A stretch of 11,267 nucleotides of DNA, taken from contig JAQGMN010000062.1 of the NCBI GenBank assembly GCA_028292345.1, positions 1 to 11,267 of the forward strand. Direction: 5' to 3'. Below the pieces are notes generated by a model that was not told the origin of the DNA, searched no databases, and saw only the letters and a list, made by a program, of their open reading frames with translations. This DNA is from Polaromonas sp. (lineage in GTDB: Bacteria; Pseudomonadota; Gammaproteobacteria; Burkholderiales; Burkholderiaceae_C). Both the position numbers and the translations under genes were made by a program. Shown here in pieces: positions 1-6,492 of the stretch (the first letter of the stretch is position 1; every line of letters starts with the position of its first letter).

Positions 1-605
1 CCTGCGCCAACTCGCTCAGCGTGTCGGCCCAGCTGGCGCTGCCCGACTGGGTGCGGGCGCGCGGCATGTCGATGTACCAGATGGCCATCATGGGCGCCAG
101 CGCGCTGGGCGCCGCGCTGTGGGGCCAGCTGGCGACCATGACCGATGTGCCCACCGCGCTGCTGGTGGCCGCCGCCAGCGGCACCGTCACCATGCTGCTG
201 GCGCAGCACTGGGTGCGCGACCTGAGCATCGAGGAAGACCTGACGCCGTCGCGCGAGTTCAAGGTGCCGGTGGCCGATGCGCCGCCGGGCGCCGGGCGGA
301 TGGTGGTGACGATCGAATACCTGATCGATCCGGCCCGGGCCGACGATTTCCACAAGGTCATGCAGGAAAGCCGCCGCAGCCGCCTGCGCCAGGGCGCGCT
401 GGAATGGGAACTGCTGCGCGACGTGAACCAGCCGGGCCGATTCATCGAGCAGATCGTCGACGAATCGTGGACGGAACACCTGCGCCGGTTCGACCGCGTC
501 ACCGCCAGCGACGTGGCGCTGCGCGAGCGCAAGCTGGCCTTTCACATCGGCGACGGTCCGCCGCAGGTGGCCCGCTGCGTGGTCGAGGAAGTGGCGCGGA
601 CCTGA
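1..605 (+). CDS. MFS transporter (MFS_3 type), C-terminal part
   Basis: This is the 3' end of a gene whose start lies left of the window. The frame is open from the first full codon at position 3, and the stop is TGA at 603-605. Counting from the GTG at position 21, two hydrophobic segments are visible: one following the MSMYQM stretch (about residues 18-40) and one around residues 44-64. A soluble tail of about 130 residues follows, with VTIEYLIDPA, W-E-L-L-R-D and ESWTEHLRR-like segments. That tail resembles the antibiotic-biosynthesis-monooxygenase-like (ABM, ferredoxin-fold) domain that ends many MFS_3 'transmembrane secretion effector' proteins (EntS-like). These are inner-membrane proton-driven exporters of about 530 residues, so roughly a third is seen here. 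The substrate cannot be told. The gene converges on the fusion gene, whose stop is 31 bp away. Confidence 0.8.
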   Translation, partial: CANSLSVSAQLALPDWVRARGMSMYQMAIMGASALGAALWGQLATMTDVPTALLVAAASGTVTMLLAQHWVRDLSIEEDLTPSREFKVPVADAPPGAGRMVVTIEYLIDPARADDFHKVMQESRRSRLRQGALEWELLRDVNQPGRFIEQIVDESWTEHLRRFDRVTASDVALRERKLAFHIGDGPPQVARCVVEEVART

Positions 606-636
606 ATCCGTGAAGCCGGCGGTACCGGCGGGAGGC

Positions 637-2868
637 TCAGCGGCCCTGGCCCCGGCCCTGCCCGGCGGCCATTCGCCAGCGGTCCTGGCTGTCATGCAGG
701 TAGCGGTCGATGCCATGCTCAAGCGTCGGCATGACGATGCCGCGCTCGCTGGTCAGCACCGTCACGGCGGGCTCGGCGCCGTGGTCGGCCACGGCCACCG
801 CGTCGGCATTCAGCCCGGCCGCCTCGGCCAGCATGACCGCGAACCCGTGCCAGGACACGTGGCCCCGGTTGGCCAGGTGCCAGATGCCCGAGGCGCCGTC
901 CAGCAACAGGTCCAGCGCCGCATGCGCCAGGTCGGGCACGTAGGTGGGCGACACCGCCACGGCGGCCGGCGCCTGCAGCCTGCGGCCCTGCGCCAGGCCG
1001 TGCAGCGTGGCATAGGCAAAGTTGTACACGTCCCAGGGGCCGAAAAACGCGCTGGTGCGGATCACCAGCGCTTCGGGATGCGCCGCCAGGATGCGCTGCT
1101 CGGCAGCGGCCTTGCTGCGGCCGTAGACGCCGGCCGGGTCCACCGCATCGCTTTCGGCATAGGCGCGGCCGAGCCTGCCGCTGAACACCAGGTCCGACGA
1201 GAACGAGACGCAGGGAATGCCCAGCCGGGCGCAGGCCTCGGCCAGCAGGCCGGCGCCTTCGGCGTTTTCGCGGAAGCAGCGGTCGGCTTCGCGCTCGGCA
1301 TCGGCCACGCGCACATAGCCGGCGGTGTTGACGACGGCCCAGGGCCGGTAGGCGCGCAGCGCGGCTTCGACCGAGGCGGCATCGGCAATGTCCATGTCGC
1401 GGCGCGACACCAGGTCGTGGTCCAGTCCGCGCACATGGCAGATGCGCGAGACCGCCTGGCCCAGCGTTCCGCTGGCGCCGGTGATCAGCAGGCGCCGGGG
1501 CGAGCCGACCACGCGCAGCGTGCGGCTGCGGGTCGGCGGGCGGTAAAAGCGCTCGTCGCGCTTCCACCAGCCGGCCCGGTCGAGCACCGGATGCTCGAAG
1601 TCGCCGGTGGCCGCCAGCGCGCCGGTGGCCGCGGCCAGCAGCGTGGGGCGCGGCGGATCGGAGCGGACATCGAACACGCCGGGCTCGTAAAAGCCGTTCC
1701 TGTGCTGCAGCAGAGAATTCCAGTCCACCGCGCCGAGCAGCGACCAGACGGTGACGGCGGGGATGTCGGCGCCTTCGGCCCGCAGACGTTGCGCCGCATT
1801 CCATACCTCCATCAGCCAGCGTACCTGCTCGTCGCGGGTGCAGCCATGGTGCGCCTCGGTCACGGCCACCGGGATGCGGTAGCGCTCCCAGGCCTCGCGC
1901 AGGCGCGCCTCGGGGCCGATGCTGCGGGCCGGCAGGTCGATGCGCACCGCTTCCACGTCCACATAGGTGTGCGAGGCGGTGGTGTTCTGGTGAAAGCCCG
2001 GGTACATCGCCAGCCGGTGGTCCAGGAAGCGCTCGCTGGTCAGGTAGTGGTTGATGCCGATGAGGTCGGGCGGGCACGGCGAATCGACGAAAAAGGCCAG
2101 TTCGCGCTCGCCGATGCCGGCGTCCAGAAAAATGCCGTGCCACGGGTGCTCGCGGCCCAGCCGGCCGCACAGCAGGTCAAAACTGAGCCAGCGGCGCTCG
2201 TTCTCATAATCGGCCTGGTACTGCATCGGCGGCGTGCCGAAGGCCTTGCCCAGGTCCTCGGTCTGCACCAGGCGCGCGGCCGGGTTGATGCGCCGGATCG
2301 CCTGCATCGACAGCACCACCGCGCGGCACTGGTTGACCAGCGCGCGCAAAAAGGTCGCCATGTCGCGCCCGTGCGGATACCAGTGCCCGTACAGGCCCGA
2401 AAACCGGGCGGTGGTCAGCGGCTCATTGACCGGGGTGAAGTCGTTGATCCACGGATAGCGGGCGGCCACCCGGGCCGCATGCCGGGCGACGATGTCGGGA
2501 AACTGCGGATCGACCAGGCTGGTGTAGGCCGGGCCGCTGCCATGGTGCACCAGGCCAGCAATCGGCGAAATGCCGAGTTCTTTAAGCCGGCCCAGGCGTT
2601 CGTCATGCCAGCGCCAGTCCTGCCGATCGGGGTCGTGAGGCGAAACGGTTTCAAGCAGCACCGGATAGCGCAAGGTGCGCAGGCCCAGCGCGGCCACCCG
2701 GTCCAGGTCTGCCAGCCGGTCCTGGTGCCCGGTTTCCTGGATCTGGTTGCGAAACCCGTTTCCTATCCGCACGACGGTGCATTCCAGGCCGCCCCACAAT
2801 GCCAGGGGAGGCATGGAATCACGCTCAGCAATGCCGGGGGCCGGACTGGGAGAAATCAATGTGTTCAT
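637..2868 (-). CDS. GH1-like glycoside hydrolase fused to RmlD-like sugar-nucleotide reductase
   Basis: A 743-residue two-domain protein. Residues ~20-440 look like a GH1 (beta-glucosidase clan) barrel. TPVNEP at 145-150 carries the presumed acid/base E149, GINHYLTS at 271-278 matches the GH1 'INYY' strand, VTEAH at 336-340 supplies the presumed nucleophile E338 (family norm TENG), and VWSLLGAVDWN at 374-384 matches the 'WSLxDNxEW' motif. Residues ~458-725 are an RmlD/extended-SDR fold: GASGTLGQ (464-471) is the NAD(P)-binding turn, SSDLVF (557-562) is the RmlD 'STDYVF' equivalent, and YGRSK (582-586) is the YxxxK catalytic pair. Such fusions occur in other Proteobacteria, usually annotated as dTDP-4-dehydrorhamnose reductase; the substrate is unknown to me. 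No signal peptide is seen, so it is probably cytoplasmic. The start at 2868 has no Shine-Dalgarno sequence; M19 is an alternative start. queC lies upstream on the same strand. Confidence 0.88.
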   Translation of the reverse strand: MNTLISPSPAPGIAERDSMPPLALWGGLECTVVRIGNGFRNQIQETGHQDRLADLDRVAALGLRTLRYPVLLETVSPHDPDRQDWRWHDERLGRLKELGISPIAGLVHHGSGPAYTSLVDPQFPDIVARHAARVAARYPWINDFTPVNEPLTTARFSGLYGHWYPHGRDMATFLRALVNQCRAVVLSMQAIRRINPAARLVQTEDLGKAFGTPPMQYQADYENERRWLSFDLLCGRLGREHPWHGIFLDAGIGERELAFFVDSPCPPDLIGINHYLTSERFLDHRLAMYPGFHQNTTASHTYVDVEAVRIDLPARSIGPEARLREAWERYRIPVAVTEAHHGCTRDEQVRWLMEVWNAAQRLRAEGADIPAVTVWSLLGAVDWNSLLQHRNGFYEPGVFDVRSDPPRPTLLAAATGALAATGDFEHPVLDRAGWWKRDERFYRPPTRSRTLRVVGSPRRLLITGASGTLGQAVSRICHVRGLDHDLVSRRDMDIADAASVEAALRAYRPWAVVNTAGYVRVADAEREADRCFRENAEGAGLLAEACARLGIPCVSFSSDLVFSGRLGRAYAESDAVDPAGVYGRSKAAAEQRILAAHPEALVIRTSAFFGPWDVYNFAYATLHGLAQGRRLQAPAAVAVSPTYVPDLAHAALDLLLDGASGIWHLANRGHVSWHGFAVMLAEAAGLNADAVAVADHGAEPAVTVLTSERGIVMPTLEHGIDRYLHDSQDRWRMAAGQGRGQGR

Positions 2869-2886
2869 AGGAAGATTAGGAGGTGG

Positions 2887-2913
2887 ATTTTTCAGGCACT
2901 GCCCCTGAAAAAT
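2887..2913. promoter_or_regulatory. Perfect 10-bp inverted repeat before the fusion gene
   Basis: ATTTTTCAGG at 2887-2896 and its exact reverse complement CCTGAAAAAT at 2904-2913 flank a 7-base spacer. The dyad ends 18 bp upstream of the start codon of the GH1-RmlD gene. It could be an operator for a dimeric regulator, or an mRNA hairpin masking the translation start. It lacks a GC-rich stem followed by a T-run on the transcribed strand, so it is not a standard terminator. The repeat is seen directly; the function is inferred. Confidence 0.5.
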
Positions 2914-2944
2914 CGCAGATGGACGGAGGGCCGATGGCCGGCGT

Positions 2945-3000
2945 TTGGCGAAGTAGCCAAGGTTCCCAAGCCCGGCCGGGCGGGCTTGTCAGACAAAGCC
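2945..3000. repeat. Cluster of small inverted repeats downstream of queC
   Basis: TTGGC/GCCAA (2945-2949 and 2956-2960) and CAAGCCCG/CGGGCTTG (2967-2974 and 2981-2988, 6-base loop) form two adjacent hairpins. The right arm of the second can instead pair with AAGCCC at 2995-3000. This is the 3' side of the queC message, or the leader of the fusion gene. The GC-rich 8-bp stem might end queC transcription, but no T-run follows on the minus strand. Confidence 0.35.
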
Positions 3001-3072
3001 CAAATCGGCGTAGGAATATTCCAAGGCCTGGACGCGCGCCAAACCAGTGCCCCCCGGGCAAAAGGCCGTGGC

Positions 3073-3825
3073 TCAGGCGTTCGGGCGGACAAACCGTTCA
3101 TGGCCGCGCGCCCGCAATTCGCAGGCCGGGCATTGGCCGCAGCCGTAACCCCAGGCATGCCGGTGCGCGCGGTCGCCCAGGTAGCAGGTGTGGGTATGCT
3201 CCACGATCAGGTCCAGCAGCGCCTGGCCGCCCTGCGGCACGCCAGACTGCTCGCCCAGTGAATGCGCCAGCGCCCAGGTGTCGGCCTTGTCGATCCACAT
3301 CAGCGGTGTCTCGATCAGGAAACGCTTGTCCATGCCGAGCGAGAGCGCGAGTTGCATCGCCTTCATGGTGTCGTCGCGGCAGTCCGGATAACCGGAAAAA
3401 TCGGTTTCGCAGACGCCCGTCACCAGCACCTGCAGGTCGCGCCGGTAGGCCAGCGCCGCCGCCAGCGTCAGGAACAGCAGGTTGCGTCCCGGCACGAAGG
3501 TATTGGGCAGGCCCGAGCTTTCCATCCGGAAAGCGACGTCGCGCGTCAGCGAGCAATCGCTCACCTGGCCCAGCACCGCCAGGTCCAGCAGGTGGTCCTC
3601 GCCCAGTTTTTCAGCCCATGCAGGAAACCGGTCCTTGAGTTCGCGCAGCACATTGAGCCGCGCGTCGAGTTCCACCCGGTGGCGCTGGCCGTAGTCGAAG
3701 GCGATGGTCTCGACGCGCTGGTACTTGCTCAGCGCCTGCGCCAGGCAGGTGGTGGAATCCTGCCCGCCCGAAAACAGGACCAGGGCGGAGGTGTGGGCGC
3801 GGGAGGTGGGGTCGGGCAGGTTCAT
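3073..3825 (-). CDS. queC: 7-cyano-7-deazaguanine synthase QueC
   Basis: A 250-residue ATP-dependent enzyme that converts 7-carboxy-7-deazaguanine and ammonia to preQ0 in the cytoplasm, the precursor of queuosine in tRNA. The N-terminal PP-loop SGGQDST is at residues 19-25, followed by AFDYGQRH (42-49), VPGRN (111-115) and TGVCETDFSGYPDCR (136-150). C214, C229, C232 and C235 (the last three in GCGQCPAC) are the four expected zinc ligands. Length and order are typical of the family, so the gene looks intact. No strong Shine-Dalgarno sequence precedes the ATG, but the motif lies close enough to the N-terminus to support this start. No other queuosine gene is in the window. The next same-strand gene downstream is the GH1-RmlD fusion, 204 bp away. 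Confidence 0.96.
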   Translation of the reverse strand: MNLPDPTSRAHTSALVLFSGGQDSTTCLAQALSKYQRVETIAFDYGQRHRVELDARLNVLRELKDRFPAWAEKLGEDHLLDLAVLGQVSDCSLTRDVAFRMESSGLPNTFVPGRNLLFLTLAAALAYRRDLQVLVTGVCETDFSGYPDCRDDTMKAMQLALSLGMDKRFLIETPLMWIDKADTWALAHSLGEQSGVPQGGQALLDLIVEHTHTCYLGDRAHRHAWGYGCGQCPACELRARGHERFVRPNA

Positions 3826-3829
3826 GGCA

Positions 3830-3845
3830 ACGGGAAATTTTCCGT
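3830..3845. promoter_or_regulatory. 16-bp near-palindrome just upstream of queC
   Basis: ACGGGAAATTTTCCGT is a dyad with 7 of 8 pairs matching, and the remaining pair is a G-T. It begins 5 bp upstream of the queC ATG. Its position suits an operator or a structured 5' end, but at this size chance is possible. No preQ1-riboswitch-like sequence was recognised beside it. Confidence 0.3.
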
Positions 3846-3879
3846 ATTGTCACCTGCCTGCGGGCATTTCAAGCCTGCG

Positions 3880-3906
3880 CCCGGACGGCCGGTGCGGCCG
3901 TCCGGG
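3880..3906 (-). terminator. Strong stem-loop after the glsB-like gene
   Basis: CCCGGACGGCC (3880-3890) and GGCCGTCCGGG (3896-3906) form a perfect 11-bp GC-rich stem with a 5-base loop. It lies 14 bp beyond the stop of the GlsB-family gene on the minus strand. The minus-strand T-run lies before the hairpin instead of after it, so this is not a canonical intrinsic terminator. It may still stop transcription or protect the 3' end, and it separates the stress pair from queC. Confidence 0.5.
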
Positions 3907-3919
3907 TAAAAAACGCGGT

Positions 3920-4171
3920 TCAGGTTTTACGGCCGGTCACCATGCGGTAGAGGAACAGCAGGATGATCGAGCCGATGACCGCGGCAATGAAGCCGGCGGA
4001 TTCCCCGGGACGGTAGAACCCGAGCGCCTGGCCCAGATAAGTGGCGATGACCGATCCGACGATACCAATGATCGCGGTGATCACGAAGCCTCCCGGATCG
4101 CGGCCTGGCATCAGGAATTTGGCAACGATGCCGACGATCAGGCCAATGATGATGGTCCAGATAATGCTCAT
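3920..4171 (-). CDS. GlsB/YeaQ/YmgE family stress-response membrane protein
   Basis: An 83-residue, almost wholly hydrophobic protein with three predicted membrane helices (about residues 3-20, 28-49 and 58-78). It has the family landmarks: an N-terminal IIWTIIIGLIVG helix, KFLMPGRDPGG (18-28) with the conserved P-G-x-x-P-G-G loop, a GIVGSVIATYLG segment (36-47), and a short basic tail VTGRKT. Members (transglycosylase-associated protein family, PF04226) are inner-membrane proteins induced by stationary phase, acid or envelope stress in enterobacteria; no catalytic activity is established. A purine-rich GAAAGA precedes the ATG by about 5 bases. It lies 61 bp downstream of the hemerythrin-domain gene on the same strand, so the two may share a transcript. 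Confidence 0.92.
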   Translation of the reverse strand: MSIIWTIIIGLIVGIVAKFLMPGRDPGGFVITAIIGIVGSVIATYLGQALGFYRPGESAGFIAAVIGSIILLFLYRMVTGRKT

Positions 4172-4232
4172 GTTTTTCTTTCAGTGGGGGTTAAAAAAAG
4201 GGGAAAAGGCGGGCCCGGGGCAACCGCAGGGT

Positions 4233-4811
4233 TCACAGGGCCACGGACAGCTCGGCAACCGGCGTCACCGGTTTTTCCTCTTCCTGGGCCATCAGTTCTT
4301 CCTTGCGCTGCCTGAGCTGCTCGGCCAGGCCGACCAGGTCGAGCTTGGTGGCGCGGGCCTTGGTGAACATCTCGGTGCGCTCTTCCTTGACGTGGTGGTC
4401 GATGTATTCGCCCAGCACCGTCACCTTGGCGTCGAACAGTTCCTCGGCGGCGTCCATGCCCTTGATCTGCGCGATCAGGTCCTTGGCGCTGGCATGCTCG
4501 ACCGTGGCTTCGTTCAACAGGTCGTTGTCCTTGATGGCCTTGCGCACCGCCGGGTAGAAAATTTCTTCCTCGATGGTGGCGTGAACCGTCAGTTCCTTGC
4601 AGATCTGGTCGGCCAGCTGGCGCTTCTTGGTGGTGGAGCGGCTGCGGCTTTCGGTCAGGCCTTCATATTCCTTGAACATGGCCTTAACGGCCTTGTGATC
4701 GGCGTCCAGCAGATCGCAGGCGTCCTTTTGCCGCTTGGCTGCGGCAGGTGCGCGGGCCGGTGTCTTGGCGCTGGCCGTGGGCGACTTTCTGGCGGCGGCT
4801 GTAGTTCCCAT
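4233..4811 (-). CDS. Hemerythrin HHE-domain protein
   Basis: A 192-residue cytoplasmic protein. An Ala/Lys-rich, probably disordered N-terminus (residues 1-28) precedes a hemerythrin four-helix bundle (~31-160). Candidate non-haem di-iron ligands are H39 (LLDADHKAVKAMF), H77 and E81/E82 (HATIEEEIFYP), H106 (VEHASAKDLI), and H139/H140 with E143/E144 (DHHVKEERTEMF). A charged helical tail follows. Such proteins bind O2 or NO, or sense redox state or iron; which applies here cannot be told. The start at 4811 was chosen because AAGGA lies seven to eight bases upstream. An upstream in-frame ATG at 4994 would add 61 residues of non-family sequence. Neighbours are the GlsB-like gene downstream and the divergent kinase gene 200 bp upstream. 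Confidence 0.9.
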   Translation of the reverse strand: MGTTAAARKSPTASAKTPARAPAAAKRQKDACDLLDADHKAVKAMFKEYEGLTESRSRSTTKKRQLADQICKELTVHATIEEEIFYPAVRKAIKDNDLLNEATVEHASAKDLIAQIKGMDAAEELFDAKVTVLGEYIDHHVKEERTEMFTKARATKLDLVGLAEQLRQRKEELMAQEEEKPVTPVAELSVAL

Positions 4812-5011
4812 GTTGATGTTCCTTGTAGTTGCTTGGGTCATGGACCGACACATGCCGGACAACTGGAGATTCCCATGGCGGTACGGGCATCCCTGTCGGA
4901 AAATGCGCAAACAAACGTAGGAGCAGGCAGAATCCGCGCGCGGGGCCGGCCGGCCCTTCATTCGCGCCGCCGCAGGCATCGGGGCCCCCGGCATGTGCTA
5001 ACTTGCAGGCC

Positions 5012-6472
5012 ATGCGCAACACCCATTCCCTTGACCAGGCCCGGGCCCTGGCCGGCACCCTGGCCGGCAGGCTGGGCGCCGAGCTGATCGAAACCCATAT
5101 CTCCTGGGTGCTGCTGGCCGGCGACAGCGCCTACAAGATCAAGAAGCCGGTGCGGCTGCCGTTCGTCGACTACAGCGCGCTGCCGGCGCGCCGGCATTTT
5201 TGCGAGGAGGAACTGCGGCTGAACCGCCGGCTGGCGCCTTCGCTCTACCTGGGCCTGTCGCGCATCACCGGCACCCTTGAAGCGCCGCTGCTCGACGCCA
5301 GCGGCCCGGCGCTGGAATACGCGGTGCGCATGCGCCGTTTTCCCAAGGGCGCGCTGTTTGCCGAACAGGTGGCGGCCGCAACGCTGTCCCGCCTCGACGT
5401 GGACCGGCTGGCCGACCTGCTGGCCGGTTTTCACCATGGCCAGACACCGGCTGAACCCGCGGCGCCCTATGCCAGCGCCCAAGCCCGGCACCTGGCGGCG
5501 CGGGCAGCGCTTGAGGGCGCGCTGGCGGTGGCCAGCCCGGCCGAACAGGCGCGGCTGCACGCCTGGCTCGAATCCGGGGCGGCCGGGCTGCAGGCGCTGT
5601 GGACCCAGCGCCGCATTGAAGGCCGGGTGCGCGAATGCCACGGCGACCTGCACCTGGACAACGTGGTCAGCCTGGAGGGCGGCGTGGCCGCGTTCGACGG
5701 CATCGAGTTCGACCCGGCGCTGCGCTGGATCGACGTGCTCGACGACATCGCCTTTGCGGTCATGGACTTCATGGCCCGCGGCCGCATGGACTTCGCCTTC
5801 CGGCTGCTCAACCGCTGGCTGGACGGCACCGGCGACCATGCCGGCCTGCCGGCGCTGCGCTTTTCGCTGGTCTACCGCGCGCTGGTGCGGGCGCAGGTCG
5901 AGCGCCTGAACGGCGCGGGCCATGAAGCCGCCGCGCGCCGCTACCTGGACACCGCGCTGGCGCTGGCGCGGCCCGGCCAGCCCCGGCTGCTCATCACCCA
6001 CGGCCTGCCGGGCTCGGGCAAAACCTTTGCGTCGCAGCAGCTGCTCGAGCGCGAGGGCGCCATCCGGCTGCGCTCGGACGTGGAGCGCAAGCGCCTGGCC
6101 GGGCTGGGCATGCTGGCCGATTCGCGCGCCAGCGGGCTGGACCTGTACCAGCCGGAGGCCACCGCGCGCACCTATGCGCAGCTGTTCAGCCGGGCCAGGG
6201 AGGCGCTGCAGGCGGGCTGGCCGGTCATTCTCGATGCCGCCTTCCTGCGCCGCGCCGAACGCGCGCAGGCGCAGGCGCTGGCCGGCGCGCTGGGCGTGCC
6301 GTTTTCGATCATCGACTGCCAGGCGCCGCCGCAGGTGCTGCGCGAACGCCTGCAGGCGCGGCGCGGCGATGCGTCGGAAGCCAATGTCGAGGTGCTTGAA
6401 AAGCTCAGCCTGTCCGCCGAGCCCCTCTCCGGCGAAGAATCCAGGCATGTCCTGCCGGCACCCGGCCACTGA
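5012..6472 (+). CDS. Bifunctional aminoglycoside phosphotransferase-like / P-loop kinase protein
   Basis: A 486-residue protein with two nucleotide-binding halves. Residues ~1-315 follow the COG2187 APH-like fold: YKIKKPV (41-47) with candidate ATP-binding lysines, the catalytic loop HGDLHLDN at 210-217 (D212 the likely base), and FDGIEFD at 228-234 as the metal-binding segment. Residues ~325-480 form a COG0645-type P-loop kinase: Walker A GLPGSGKT at 331-338, RLRSDVERKRL (352-362) and VILDAAF (405-411). The pairing is widespread in Proteobacteria, but the substrate is unknown; resistance should not be inferred from the name. The ATG at 5012 fits the family N-terminus; the Shine-Dalgarno sequence is weak, and an in-frame TTG lies three codons upstream. 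The ybaL-like gene starts 20 bp after the stop, suggesting one transcript. Confidence 0.9.
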   Translation: MRNTHSLDQARALAGTLAGRLGAELIETHISWVLLAGDSAYKIKKPVRLPFVDYSALPARRHFCEEELRLNRRLAPSLYLGLSRITGTLEAPLLDASGPALEYAVRMRRFPKGALFAEQVAAATLSRLDVDRLADLLAGFHHGQTPAEPAAPYASAQARHLAARAALEGALAVASPAEQARLHAWLESGAAGLQALWTQRRIEGRVRECHGDLHLDNVVSLEGGVAAFDGIEFDPALRWIDVLDDIAFAVMDFMARGRMDFAFRLLNRWLDGTGDHAGLPALRFSLVYRALVRAQVERLNGAGHEAAARRYLDTALALARPGQPRLLITHGLPGSGKTFASQQLLEREGAIRLRSDVERKRLAGLGMLADSRASGLDLYQPEATARTYAQLFSRAREALQAGWPVILDAAFLRRAERAQAQALAGALGVPFSIIDCQAPPQVLRERLQARRGDASEANVEVLEKLSLSAEPLSGEESRHVLPAPGH

Positions 6473-6492
6473 AACCGAAACCCACCCACCGC

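Noticed and set aside
615..629. GCCGG/CCGGC hairpin between the convergent MFS and fusion genes
   Set aside because: The stem is only 5 bp and there is no T-run; it is too common in GC-rich DNA.
610..3261. 883-codon plus-strand open frame
   Set aside because: It is antisense to the GH1-RmlD gene, and its product is Arg/Gln/Gly/Ala-rich with no motif; it is a high-GC shadow frame.
2883..3638. 251-codon plus-strand frame preceded by AGGAGGTG
   Set aside because: The ribosome-binding-like sequence overlaps the GTG itself with no spacing, and the product is Arg/Pro-rich and antisense to queC.
4172..4232. Terminator between the hemerythrin and GlsB-like genes
   Set aside because: T-runs are present on the minus strand, but the only stem found is four pairs (GCGG/CCGC), too weak to call.
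4812..4994. N-terminal extension of the hemerythrin gene to the ATG at 4994
   Set aside because: The extra 61 residues have no family likeness, while the ATG at 4811 has a good AAGGA site.
4958..6469. 503-codon minus-strand open frame
   Set aside because: It is antisense to the bifunctional kinase gene, whose catalytic motifs on the plus strand are intact.
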